Shown one piece after another: positions 1 through 11,700 of a DNA stretch of 64,000 nucleotides. Source of the DNA: Lates calcarifer (Eukaryota; Chordata; Actinopteri; Centropomidae); contig NC_066855.1 in NCBI RefSeq assembly GCF_001640805.2, positions 18,060,592 through 18,124,591 of the forward strand, written 5' to 3'. The translations under genes were made by a program, and so were the position numbers. Numbering within the stretch: the first letter of the stretch is position 1; every line of letters begins with the position of its first letter. Below the pieces are notes generated by a model, which saw nothing but the letters and a program-made list of their open reading frames with translations, searched no databases and was not told where the DNA came from.

Positions 1-811
1 GCAAACAACAAACCGATGCTAACACTGTATGCAGACGGATTTTGGATTTGTACTGCACTGTTAAAAACCATACAGCAGCAGAACCAGAGTCTGTGCAGAA
101 TTTCTTTGATTTAGTTTCATTGTGTTGGACCTCTAGTTGCCTTTAGTGTTCGCCATCTTCACAGCAGAAGCAGTAAAATTCAAGTGAAGGCAGGAAAAAC
201 GCCTTTTAAATTGCACCATGTACTTTGAGTTCTCCCCACCTTAACTCTGAAGAGGTCAAACAGAGGTGGTCCGAGGTCCAGTAAAAACTGCATTTTGCAA
301 ATGGAGTTTTGTATTAGCAGAGCTAGAGTTACACCAATACTTGATCTCTGAAGCTGAGTTAGTTTTGGAAACACTGCTAGTTTGACAAAGCAAGGGTTGT
401 GTTTTGCATGCATATTGGCTCTTTATTAGTCATTATAAAGCACTTAGGCTACTGGTCCATTAATAAAGAGTTTTCCCTCAATAACCTCCTAATTACTGAT
501 TATTGTTGTATGGAAGTTGTTTTACATTAATTATGATCATAATATGCTTTGCTCAGTATGGACCTTATCAGGTTGTAGTAACTGTAATTCTCCCTTATTA
601 CCACTTGATGAATATGGTCTATTCTAAAATAACCCAACCAGCTGTTCAGCTGTGAATGAAGAGCTTACAACTCCTTGGACCCAGTGTCAAACAACGCAGT
701 AATGTTTTTAGAGAAACAACCCAGCATTATTTTGCCTTTTCAAAACTCTAAACTATTATGTGTCACCCTCACAAAACTGGCAAAGGTCCAGTATTTATAG
801 TTGTTGTCAGC
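1..811. other. No gene recognised
   Basis: AT-rich sequence with only short chance reading frames. I see no splice-flanked coding segment and no repeat that I can name. It lies just beyond the 3' end of the minus-strand gypsy remnant and may include more of that element's non-coding sequence. Confidence 0.4.
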
Positions 812-1249
812 TTACATGGACATGACTGGTGGCAGGGTCTCCATTAGAGGCCACTGAAGGCTGTTGCGGTCAGTGCAAACAATGAAGGGCGCCCCCACGA
901 GGTACTGCTGGAAGTGGGACATGAACACCACAGCCAGCAGCTCTCGCCATGTAGTGCAGCAATTCTGTTTCGGTTTTGGACAACTTGCGGCTTCCATAGG
1001 CCAGCACAGAACTTGTGAGAGGATGGCACCGATGCCAACATCACCTGCATCTGTGTCCAGGATCATATTGCTCTGGTCAAGTGGATAATCCAGGACTGGT
1101 GCAGTGCTTATCAGCCGCTTGTTGAACGCTGCCTGACATCTCTCAGTCCACTGGAACCTGGCATGTGTCTTGGTCAGGGCATGGAGGGGCTCAGCTATGG
1201 AAGGCAAAGTCTCTGACGAACTGTCAATAGTATGTTGCAAGGCCAACAA
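812..1249 (-). pseudogene. gypsy RNase H domain fragment
   Basis: A 145-codon minus-strand frame retains the connection and RNase H portion of a gypsy polymerase. Visible landmarks are R-F-Q-W-T-E-R-C-Q-A-A-F near the start, the D-T-D-A-x-D-V-G-I-G-A active-site strand, R-E-L-L-A-V-V and a C-T-D-R-N-S-L-Q-W strand. The usual D-A-S is D-A-G here, and a block after I-L-S-Q is missing. It continues out of frame into the RT piece at higher coordinates, so it is a broken gene rather than an independent ORF. Confidence 0.8.
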
Positions 1250-1745
1250 ATCAGCGCATCTCCTGAAGTGATGTGGGCGTCGGCCAGTCCTGCACCTTCT
1301 GAACCTTACTAGGGTTAGTGGTCACACCGTCCTCAGAAACAACAACAAGACAGGTCTCCTACTGCATGCCATCCAAGACATTGGTCCATCAGTCATTGGA
1401 ATGTGGCCAGTGCATTGCACAGTTCGAACATCATGAAATTCCACTCAAACAGTCCAGTCCTGGTGCAGAAGGTGGTGGCTTTGTATGCGCTGAGGAACCG
1501 GTTCAACCAGGCCTGACACCAAGAAGAGCCAATGGAGGGGAGGGGAGGCTGGACGTCTGGGTGACAGGGGTAACATGCTTTTCTGTCCCCCACTGTCCAA
1601 AACAGCACACAACACAAGGTCACGTACCTGCATATGAATGCTCATCTCCTGTCTGAGCTTTGGCTTTAAGGTGGAGCACAGCAGGCTCTGGGCCCTCAGG
1701 AGGCGCTGGAGAAGCTGGGGCTTTGGTGCTTTTCTCTGTTGAGGG

Positions 1746-1787
1746 GCAGTTTCTCCTCATGTGGCCCAGACCAGAGCAGTTATGGCA
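1746..1787 (-). pseudogene. gag CCHC zinc knuckle of the gypsy remnant
   Basis: The minus-strand translation gives C-H-N-C-S-G-L-G-H-M-R-R-N-C, which fits C-x2-C-x4-H-x4-C exactly. In gypsy Gag this knuckle binds the element's RNA. It is followed by a short Ser/Pro-rich stretch and no intact Gag frame around it, so it is a fossil fragment. Confidence 0.8.
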
Positions 1788-1999
1788 ACATATCTTCTCC
1801 CAGTTAATGTGTTTGTGGCTTTTCCATTTTCATGGTGTGAGGTTGGGGGCATGAGGCCTGGGCTTCCAGCTGGCTACTGGGGGTGTTGCAGTAGGCTCCA
1901 TTTCCTCCACTTCAGTGCCCTCTCTGATCACAGTGCTGATCAGAGTGCATGAGGCTGGTGATATATGACGCTGCTCGCTTGGTGGTTTCATGACAGCGG

Positions 2000-4900
2000 G
2001 TGAGTGGTGCCACTACTCTAACCGTTTTAATAAATATTGTGTACTTTGTCGTAATTTCCCATAGTTTCATTTAAAATTTACACACTACATATATGCTCAC
2101 TGATACAGCACCATGTAATGTATGTATTTAAAAATGTTGGTTGAAGAGATATGGAGTAAAACAATTGGTAAGGATGCTATGCCCCCTTACTTTCATGACA
2201 TTATACCATGAGAGATATGAAATGTTAGCTAGCAGGGCTGTAACATTACCTAGAATGTTAAGCTTAAATGTGCAGCTGGACATTTTAAGATCCCACATTG
2301 TATTTTGTACAGTAGGCTGTTACCAGAACTTAGATTATTGATTAAATATGAACTTTATAAGGTGATAGTAACAGTAATTGTAACAGTAATATATTTCCTA
2401 TTCTGAAGTGAGCTCTTGATCATCAGTTTCATGTTATGTAAGGAAATACCATATCAAGTGTTTCTAGTGTTACTGCTACCTTACTACCATCATACTGAGC
2501 AAAGCATATTAAGACCATAAATTCATGTAAAACACCTTCCTTACTTACTATCAATAAGCAGTAATTGAGGACTAGTAGCCGTAGAATATGATTAATACGT
2601 GCTTTATAATTCAGATTCAGGTTTTTCTGTCCACTGCTGTTGTGATCCTATGAGCTATGGCTTTACTCAGGCTGAGTTTCGGTCATGTGAAACACCTGCT
2701 CAGATGCACAGCAGTCAGGAAGAGTGAGAGTTACAGAGCAGGAAATACCGTTTATATTAATATTAGATGATTTATATCAATGTTTTAGTCAAAGTCTTTG
2801 TATTTCTGCTTGTGTTTAGATAACACTTAAAATATAAGTCTGGAGAAAATATGCAAAGCTTTTGTCAGGAGCTATTTTCAGAGGAGGATTAATCCACTCC
2901 ATTTGTTGCTGTAGGGAGTCAAAATAGAGGAACAACATGTATAACTCTCAGGTAAAGAAAAGAAAAGGTATTATTTTGTGTAAATATTGTTTTCATTATC
3001 CATTAATCTGTTAATTATTTCTTTAATAAATTAATGAAAAACAGAAAGCAGTGGATGAAATTCTTGTTATTTGCTTGTTTGTCCAACAAACAGCCTGATA
3101 AACCCCAAACATCACGTTTATTAACACAGAACACAAAGACACAGCAAATCCTCACAACTATGAAGACAGAACAAGTATGACATGTCAGCACAGTATAAAG
3201 CAATAAACTCTGCATTCACAGATTTAAAGTGGCTCTCATTGCAACTACTGAGCTGAATTCACCTGAATAGAAACTGAAGTGTTGATGTTTTTCACAGGTT
3301 TGCTGAGAGGATGATTGCAGGTTGTATGTCTGGGGAAAAGCTGTTTGTATTCATTATTGTTTTATTTCAAATCTCCTGATGTGTGATTAAGTTGCCAAAT
3401 CAATGTTTCTCTGCTGCTCAGTGCAGCTAATTACCAATCACAGCAGACTCAAAGACACCGGAAGCTCTTTGAACCTACAGTCTTAATTATGTGTGAGTGT
3501 AATGATAAGGTAAAGAGAGAGCGATCACTCAAGCATTACACTGTCGCTGCACACTATACCACTCTCAGTGTGGGAGCCAGATTTTTTTGAAAAACAGATA
3601 TGCAGTAACAGAAACTGAAAAACAGAAAAATGGAACATTTCCATATGAAATCAGGGACAGTATATGACAATATTTCCTGATGACATAATAAATTGGACCA
3701 CAGTGATCTGGATCCAGATTAGCAGCAGAAAACAGATGAACTAGCCATTGAAAAATAATATTAACTCACTTTAAAGTGATTTAAATTTTCTCTAAAATCT
3801 AAGGCTGCAACTCCAGTGATCCGATACAAATTATTTTCTCAGAAAGATACACACTCTCACTAGTTCTACCATTAAGCATTAATTAGCCTGTTATTTACCA
3901 CAGCTCAGGCCAAACTCAGTTTACAATCATATATGACAAAAATGTATCCAGAAAAACAGAAACACCTGTGATCTGAGATGCTTGTTAATTTTGACTGAGA
4001 AATGACTGAATGCCTGGGATTTCATTTGTATCTTCTGTAATCTTCTTGATTTAATGCCTTAGATGTTTTGGGTGTCATTATGTTAAGAAATCCCATAGAA
4101 ATGACTGGAAAGGTGATTTATGTGGCTGATTTGTGTAAGTGGTGGAATTTAAGTATATTCATTCAAGATGTCACCTCAGGCTCTTTGAAACTGAGATAGA
4201 TACTCTCCACTATTTTAATTGTTTTTAAAATATATTTCATAGAAAAAAGCAATGAATCAGTGTATTGCTTAGAATAATCAACAGATGAATGGATTGGTCT
4301 TAATGTTAATTACTTTATTATATTGAAGGGTTCTTGTTTCTGTTTATATACTATACATGAGGATGTCAGAATATTAGAAACTCCTCTGAATATATTGACA
4401 TAACACAGTCCAGTCCGACACCATCGGTGACCATGAACTCAACACTGAAACATGCAACTGAATTAACTAAAGTTACAGTTGCCTGGGTGGAGCAATAATA
4501 TTTTTTCTTAAACCTCCAGTCATTTTTTTCCCTTTTCCACAGACCAAATGATAAATGAAATCCTATTAAATTAGTTTTTCCTTTTATTCAAATTTCTTCT
4601 ATTTTTCTTTTTCCTTATTTTCTTTGGCCCATGTTTAATCATTTATCTGTTCCTTGTGTTCCACACATCTCATGTTTTCTTAACATTTTCTATTTTTCTC
4701 ACCCAGACAGTTTCTTTTTTGTATGGTTAAATTGAATTGTTGAATTATTAAATTATAGTGGTTACAATTTGATAATTTGCCTGGAAGCAAATTGAAATTA
4801 ATCAAATTAGAATCTCCTGGGAGGTTATGAAAGATAAAGTCACAACAGAAACCTAGTGATTCTCCTCCACATTCAATACAAATTGGAAATTGCCACATAG

Positions 4901-5630
4901 TACATTGAATTGGACATAAGACTGTTCTCTGGAGGTTCTGTATCCTAAGACCCACAGGATACGACAGAAACCTGGCTCAATATGTTGTTCAGTATCATCA
5001 GATCCCACATTCAGAAGTTTCTAGCTGCTGTTGTATCTGTCCTCACTGGTAGAAACACTGAATTTTCTGCATGATTTGTTGTTGTTTAAGGTAATAAAGA
5101 TTATGTCCAGAGTGGATATGAGGCGAATGATGTCAGTATCAGAAAATGTTCATATGGGTCACTCTGGGAGAAATAAATGATCTAATTGATCATTTAATCA
5201 GGGGAATGTACAGTATCCTGGTTCTATCCACAGTCAAAACAATGTCCAGCTGATTGATCCACTGCACTTTGGTAGACAAAGGCATTTTAGGATAAAATCC
5301 ACACTGTCTGTCAGATGATCTCTGCTGCAGTTTTTGGGTTCAGGCCAACCACAGCAGGTATCAGTTAGTGTGTCACACTCTGCATTTACTCTGTTAACGC
5401 TGCCAGTACCTGGAACCATGCATGTGTAGGTGCTAATTAACTAATCAGAGGTCAGTAAACACTCTGCCCTCCCTGTTAGTGTCTGAAAAGAGGCCAGACG
5501 CCCGCTCACACTGCAGATGTTTGGCCTGCCTGAGTGGGCAGATGGTCAGTGGACACACTGCTCTCTGGTTTACCACCAGGGCTGAGAGAGAGAGAGACTG
5601 GCCTAAAGGACAAGAGCACATGTTTTTAAT
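2000..5630. other. No gene recognised; AT-rich intergenic sequence
   Basis: Only short frames (the longest about 90 codons) with no recognisable motif and no consistent splice pairs. Small local inversions of phrases such as the TAATGCTTTATAAT-type text recur between 440-620 and 2400-2620, which hints at an old inverted duplication, but I could not define ends. Confidence 0.4.
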
Positions 5631-5644
5631 TACACAAACAAACA

Positions 5645-5940
5645 TCACTATATATCATTACCAGACTCCATTGACAAAAACGGGAATTTTACCACACGGA
5701 ACACAGTAGCTGCTGGAATACTGCAGCCTCGATCAGTTAGTTAGTTTGTGCTGTTTCTGTGGTACCTTTACATAATAATAATAATAACACAAACAAACTA
5801 ATGAATCAAGGCAGTGTTATGCCAGCAGCTCCTGTGTTCTGCTCAATAAAATGCCTGTTTTCACAAATGGATGATATACAGTTAAACAAAAAGGATCGTA
5901 CTCTTTAATAAAAAGGTCTATCTCTGTCAGACACTTATAA
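5645..5940. repeat. Foldback (palindromic) element
   Basis: Arms at about 5650-5752 and 5785-5890 are imperfect reverse complements. The left arm carries ACACAGTAGCTGCTGGAATA and the right arm carries the reverse complement of a near match (CCAGCAGCTCCTGTGTTCT on the plus strand). The pairing continues outwards through the CGGGAATTTTACC / AAAATGCCTGTTTT pair. The loop is a short (ATA)n stretch near 5770. A related single arm occurs at 48921-49112. This looks like a non-autonomous foldback or MITE-type element; the class is not determined. Confidence 0.65.
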
Positions 5941-6193
5941 TGACGTGACCATCGTTGACTTGTTTTGACAGCTGAATTAAGGCCCAAGATGGGGATGTCA
6001 TATCTGTAGACTTTAAAGGTCAAAGGTTACAAAAATGCTTGTTTTTAATATATAAAATATGTAAAAATTGTGGTAAAAGTTCTGCTTTTTGCTAGATGAC
6101 AGCAAGAAAAACCTTTCCAAGGAAAAGAGTCCATCAGACACGCACACATGCAAAGTGTTTGTTTCAAAAGTGTTTGGCTGTTGTACAAACACA

Positions 6194-6218
6194 AACACAC
6201 ACACACACACACACACAC
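6194..6218. repeat. (CA)n microsatellite
   Basis: About 12 uninterrupted CA units. Confidence 0.95.
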
Positions 6219-6340
6219 CTCAGTTGATCCCCACCAGATGGAAGCAGGAAATGGAGGCTGGAAATTAACCTGCTTTGCCACCAAGGTGATATTTCAGCTG
6301 ACAGGTAGCAGTTGACTAGCGGAATGGGACTGCCATTGCC

Positions 6341-6343
<3 letters not shown>

Positions 6344-6393
<50 letters not shown>
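6344..6393. repeat. (GT)n microsatellite
   Basis: About 25 uninterrupted GT units, giving meaningless poly-(Cys-Val) or poly-(Thr-His) frames on the two strands. Confidence 0.97.
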
Positions 6394-6396
<3 letters not shown>

Positions 6397-6429
6397 GTAG
6401 CAATGGGAGGCAAAACTAAAGTTAGAGAA

Positions 6430-6600
6430 CAGAAGAAAAAGAAAAAGTCCCTCGTTGTCCTCCTTCGGTGGTTCATCTACACGCTCATCACACTCTCTTC
6501 CCTGTGGAGGAATGCTGCCACAGATCCATGTGAACATCTGCTGGTGAGACTCTTTAAATGGAAAATCCACCACTCTTCTAAAGTCAGTCCAACAGGATGG
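6430..6600 (+). repeat. Dispersed repeat, copy 1 of a local direct pair
   Basis: Shares an ordered series of phrases with 7185-7515: a purine-rich lead, a CATCTACAC block, CCCTGTGGAG, AGATCCATGTGAA, and AAAATCCACCAC. The order and orientation are the same in both copies, so this is a dispersed repeat present twice about 750 bases apart. No coding capacity. Confidence 0.6.
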
Positions 6601-7232
6601 AGAATGAAGAGCAGTTTGTGATGATATCCCAGAGATAAAGTCTGATAAACCTCTGAACGTCTGTTGGCGTATTTAGCTTCTGTAACGTAACATATTTCCA
6701 AGGGATTATTATGTAGGTGGGGTATCACTCTGAGAGGGATTTTCAAACTGATCAGGGATTACCTGGATCACCTAAAGTGGGCTGGTTTAGTAAGTGTGAC
6801 TCTTACAGTCGCAAGAAGCTGTGGAGGACTCCTGACCTCCTTCCCATAGACCACACAGCCAGCAGAGGGCGACAGTCTGCTCTGTCAGTGTTTGCTGGCT
6901 GAGTTTAGACATGGGAAATAACTTTAGAATCAACTTCTTATTTATTTTTGCTCATTTTTAAAGTCATAGATAAAAAGACAGAATGTAAACATCCACTGAG
7001 ACTTATTTTCAGGTTATTTCAGTTCAGACGCACCAACATGTTTTCTCTCTTGCTTTACTTGTTGGTACTTGCTTTTTTATTCTCACCACTTCTCTTTTTT
7101 CTTGCCTTTTTCTTATCTTTATATTTTTATTTTCTACTTTCCAAGTTGCATCGCCAGATGCAGAGAGAGGTAAGAAGTTTAGAAACTGCAAAGGGAAAAC
7201 CCTCCAATGTCCTTCACTGATTCATCTACACA

Positions 7233-7235
<3 letters not shown>

Positions 7236-7285
<50 letters not shown>
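7236..7285. repeat. (CA)n microsatellite
   Basis: About 25 CA units within the second copy of the local repeat. Confidence 0.95.
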
Positions 7286-7287
<2 letters not shown>

Positions 7288-7421
7288 AGCGCTTTGGTCC
7301 CACTACAGCAGGAGAACTGGTGCAGCCCTCATCACTATTCCCTTACACTCTGTCCCTCTTGTCTCAGTTAAATCAGCTCAGTTAAACCCCATCACACACA
7401 CTTACACACTGTCTATGGGAA

Positions 7422-7446
7422 ACACACACACACACACACACACACA
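7422..7446. repeat. (CA)n microsatellite
   Basis: About 12 CA units. Confidence 0.93.
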
Positions 7447-8447
7447 TCCCTGTGGAGAAGTTGCAGCAACAAATCCATGTGAAAGTCAGAAAATTCCACC
7501 ACATCTCTAAATCCTCTGTGTCGTCGGTCTGTGATGTTCAGCAATTACACTCATGTTGTCATGTGACGTGTACACGATAGGTGTGTGTGTGCTGTTGCAG
7601 TGTGTGCTCAGAGTCACACTGACGTCCTTTCTGGACTGCCAAACTGCTCTCAGCTCTGCTTTTGACACAAATTGCTATCGTCAACATCCATCCAATTTCA
7701 GGAACTGTTTTCTCATTTAAAATCAACCACCTAAATAACATTCAATTTTCTGCATTCTGCTACAGCTAAACAGGCTGAAAACAAACTGATGATTAGAACA
7801 TATAACACTAAGGGCCTCAGGGCCTCAGTTCCTGGTTGATGTAGACTTGTGCCAGGAAAGGAGAGGGGGGTGAGAGAAGACATTTTATTTCTAGTGGGCA
7901 TTACTTTCAAATTGTTTTTTTTTTTCTTATACGAGCAGCTTGTCAGTGATCTGGACAGCATGTCGAAATTGCACCTGTACAAAACATGCAACACAAATAA
8001 AGTTTGATGGATGGATGAGCTGCAGAACTACAATTACTGTATGAAAATAAAACTACTGAAGCATGCTGTGATTTCACACATAAATTATGAAGAATCGTGA
8101 TCCATTCAGCAACAAAACAAAACAAAATGCTGTATGCGAGTTGATCCTGAGATGTGTATGTTGTGTTTTGGTTTTATCGCAGTACACAGAAATGTGTGTA
8201 ACCAACTGTAACAAGCTGTAAATCTTTATATCTCTCTCCTCATACTAACTCCCAAAGCCAAGATATATCCAGTGACATTCTGGCCTCCAGACCCAGAGCA
8301 CACCGGAGGGATGTTACATCCCATCTGGTCTAGAAACACTTCACTATCCCCCCAGCAGGAGCTACAGTTTATTTTGACTTAAAAAGAGAGTAAAACCTCA
8401 TTTTAACCATAACAACTTCTGCTATACTGATTACCTTTTAAAATGAT

Positions 8448-8765
8448 TTAAAGGTAACATATGTAAGTCTTTGCTATCGCTACATAGCTACTGTTAGAAT
8501 TCACAGCTATTTACTGACCAGTCTAGAAGGAATGTAGCGAGTTCTGCACCAAACTTCTGCTAGCATTAACTCTTCTTTAGCTTCTAGTTGTATCACTTCT
8601 TTTCATCCCCTGAAGTTAGCGTGCTAACCAGCTAGCTCATAATACCTCTTTGCGATAGTGAGTCACCGTAGCATCCAGTCTGCCCAGATGAAATAAACAC
8701 AACAGCTGTTAATGCTAATAGTTAGCTATGCAGCGATAGCAAAAACGTACAGATAGCACCTTTAA
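8448..8765. mobile_element. MITE with about 50-base terminal inverted repeats and TTAA target duplication
   Basis: The left end reads TTAA then AGGTAACATATGTAAG and continues through TTGCTATCGCTACATAGCTA. The right end, reverse-complemented, reads TTAA then AGGTGCTATCTGTACG through TTGCTATCGCTGCATAGCTA. The terminal repeats are about 50 bases long at roughly 85% identity, and the internal 310 bases have no ORF. TTAA at both sides fits a piggyBac- or Kolobok-type target site. A TA duplication (Tc1/mariner type) cannot be excluded because the TTAA is palindromic with the end. Confidence 0.75.
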
Positions 8766-8769
8766 CCTG

Positions 8770-11700
8770 AACCTCAATCAGCCCTCATACAGAGCTGTTC
8801 AGTCTCACAGTGTCTGGACTCCTTTTTTATCTCTTGATAAATTGTTCACTAACTTTTATCTTAAATTTCACTTTGCAGCTATTTCCATTGATCGTTTTTA
8901 AGTCCTGGTTTCCTCCTTGTTGTCTGAGACAAACGCCCCAGCAGGAGAGTTTATCTGAGGTTATCTGGTTTTAATCTGATCTGTTTGCCAACAGTGACTC
9001 ACAATAAGAACAGCAATACAGTAAACTTCCAATCCACCTGCTGCTGCTGGCAGGAAGCTACAGGTCACAGCTCAGCAGTGCAGACTGAGGAGAGCAAATG
9101 GTAAATGAAAATCCTGCTGTTTCATGTGCTGCATGTTAAGATATTTTAATATATTTTAGTGAACTGACCGGAAAATGTGACGACCTTGGAAACTGCTGAG
9201 CTGCTTTGCTGGAAAGCATGGACAGCCTCAGAGTTTGTAGTGGAATTTGTTTAGCTCCATGGAGAGAAACACAATAAAAGACTGGGCTGAACTGATTCAT
9301 TTCATCATATTTAAAAATTTTATTTTGAAGACATCCAGGTGGTACCAAGTGTTCCTTTCTGTCACATGTCATACTGTATTATGTCTTCACTTCCATTGTT
9401 TCTTGCCAAATTTCACTTGGACAAAAGGACAAAATGTTTACTCATTTACTCATGTTTAAATGAGGCTGTTAGCTTTTTCTTTTTCTTTTCTTTTCTTTTT
9501 TCCTTCTGTCTTTGTGTTTTCTCACGCGTTTTGTACATGTCCACCAGTTGAATGTTTTAGCTCATGAGTCAGAGCCAAAACAATGAGCTAAAAGTGGCTA
9601 AAAAGCTGCACAAAGCTGCAGAGGAGGGTGATAAATCTGTATGGGTTCATCACCACAACCAGCCTCTCTCATATCACAGTCATTTTATCAACTGTTAATA
9701 TGAAATCAAAGTTTACATGGTTTTCTGTCCCAACCACTGTATCAATTTAACTTCAATTCAACTTCAACCGTCATTTAACATATTTTTCTTTCTTCCTGAA
9801 CCGTCTCTTTGCAGAGCTTTTTTCCCCCAAGAGCCCCATTTCATGCCTCACATCTTTTTAACTGAGGGGGAAAGAGTTGATGGTGCAGCAGGAAAGTTGG
9901 GAAACTGTATCACCCTGTTCTTCTAACTCAGAATCAACTCCTGAGCTGATCTAATGTGAAAGGACTATGTGCACCATCTGTTTAATGGTGGAAAAGAAAT
10001 GATATGAAACTCCACTTTAAACTGAATACTGCACCATCACCTCTGACTGATGGCTACACTGACGTCTGCTCACACAGTTTAAAGTTTGCAGGAATTCTTG
10101 GACAAATACAAACAGAAAGAATCACATTCCTGAGCGAGTGATGGATGTTAATGCATGTTAATCCTTAACCCTTAGTTCACCACTGCAGCATTTTTTAATC
10201 AGACAGACATATGGTCCTTGTTTTTGTAGGTTCACTGTAACTTACACATTTTGAGGACAATTATTCCCAGAATTCATCAGAAATACAGCTTCATAAATGC
10301 CTATATATATAAATCATAGAAAAGACATCTCTCCCTCTATCCACAGAACTTGCCTGAGAATCCTCATGTTTTGAAGTTTTCTTCAGTATCACAGTGATCC
10401 AGTGATAGTTGTCTGCACATCCATGGATACAATGGAAACAGGAGCTGTGAATAGATAATTCGGCATATGTGCCTGCGCCAGTAAACAAAAATATAACAAA
10501 ATAAGCTAAAACCACGCACAGGGGCCCACAGCTAACTCACCCACTATTTATTAACATGTTTTATTAGCTCCTATTGGTCAGTTAAGATCAAAAACTGGTC
10601 TCTGGTGTAATTACTCTCAGGTCTACTTGAAGGTCTGACAGTCATCTGGTCTTGTTCAGACCCTCCCTCTTTTGTTTAAGTTAATTCATACATGTAGCAT
10701 AGAATCCCTACAGGTCTGTTTCAGATCTGATCCTAAAGACCTCCTGTACTCATTGTAGTCCTCCCCTCACTGGGTGGTGTTGACTGACAGCACAGAGCTC
10801 CACCAGTCCTTTCAGATCAGATCCAAGCATTTTCTGTAGTTCAGAATGAAGAAGCAAAGCATAGTCGTTAATTTTTATTCCTTCAACATAAATGATCATA
10901 AAAGTTACCGGCTGCAGATTTAAAGGCTTCTTCACTTTGGGACTCAAAGCAATAAAAGGCGCAAGATTTTAAAAAAGAGACAAGAATTAATTCACACACA
11001 CACACATACACACACACACACCTCAGCTTGTTTCTGCTCTAGGCCTCGGTGATAAACTATATTGTTAAGAGAAGAACAAGAGGAGGAGGATGGAGGAGAG
11101 AAAGAAGAAAAGGATACGAGGTAGAAGATGTAAAACAGGAGGAGGGGAAAAGGTAGAAAGAGGAGAAAGAGAGGAGGACTTAAGAAGACAACTTCTCACC
11201 TCTAAACAGATGTTGGCTGTGATGTAGTGAAGAGGAGGAGGAAGAGAAAGAGATTTAGCTGTTATACTGTTTATCACTATGTCACAGACACAGAGATACC
11301 TTCATGTTTTAAGTATGAATCTAAATTAACTAAAACCTTTACTTTCACAGTCTTCCAAGGCCTCGCTGACTCTTTGTCACTGCAGCTCTGAGGTCAAATC
11401 ATTTTGTCCTCTTCACAGTGAATCCATAAATAGTCCGGTTTCATTGTTACCGCTGATTTGCAAATTACAAATTTATCTAAAGTCGACGCCGTGCTCACAC
11501 CAACTTATCTAAGAGCTCAGAAAAGATTTGTTTGTAATAAGCAGCAATAAAGTGCTGAGCACAGTTCATTAAACTCACATTTATTCATTAATAATCAGTC
11601 CACACTACGCTGCCTCTTCACTGACCTCAGAACAGCCAATAATAGCTAAACCAGATCCATTAAAAATATATTATTCACCTCAGTGCTGCACTTACAGGAC

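Larger units (their letters stand above)
812..1990 (-). mobile_element. Degenerate Ty3/gypsy LTR retrotransposon remnant (gag to RNase H)
   Basis: Read on the minus strand, the pieces appear in the canonical gag-pol order of a gypsy element but badly shortened. First comes a CCHC zinc knuckle near 1787-1746 (C-x2-C-x4-H-x4-C). Next is a protease-like A-V-L-D-S-G motif near 1610. Then comes reverse transcriptase sequence near 1460-1390 (T-R-T-G-L-F-E-W-N, then L-C-N-A-x-A-T-F-Q), and finally RNase H at 1249-812 (L-D-T-D-A-G-D-V-G-I-G-A-I-L-S-Q; R-E-L-L-A-V-V; C-T-D-R-N-S-L-Q-W). In living gypsy elements protease and RT catalytic sites are several hundred bases apart; here there are about 150 bases between D-S-G and the RT motif. 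The text jumps from C-L-V directly to V-V-S-E-D-G-V-T-T, so the YxDD catalytic block is deleted. Frameshifts and stops are present. LTRs were not found. This is a non-functional fossil. Confidence 0.85.
7185..7515 (+). repeat. Dispersed repeat, copy 2, interrupted by CA repeats
   Basis: Same phrases as 6430-6600 (TTCATCTACAC, TCCCTGTGGAG, AATCCATGTGAA, AAATTCCACCAC), but copy 2 has two CA microsatellites (7236-7285 and 7422-7446) and about 130 bases between the first and second phrases. The expansion of the CACAC end of the shared phrase probably seeded the microsatellite. Confidence 0.6.

Noticed and set aside
6294..6621. Frames with His-Thr or Cys-Val repeats
   Set aside because: Translations of the GT/CA microsatellite at 6344-6393.
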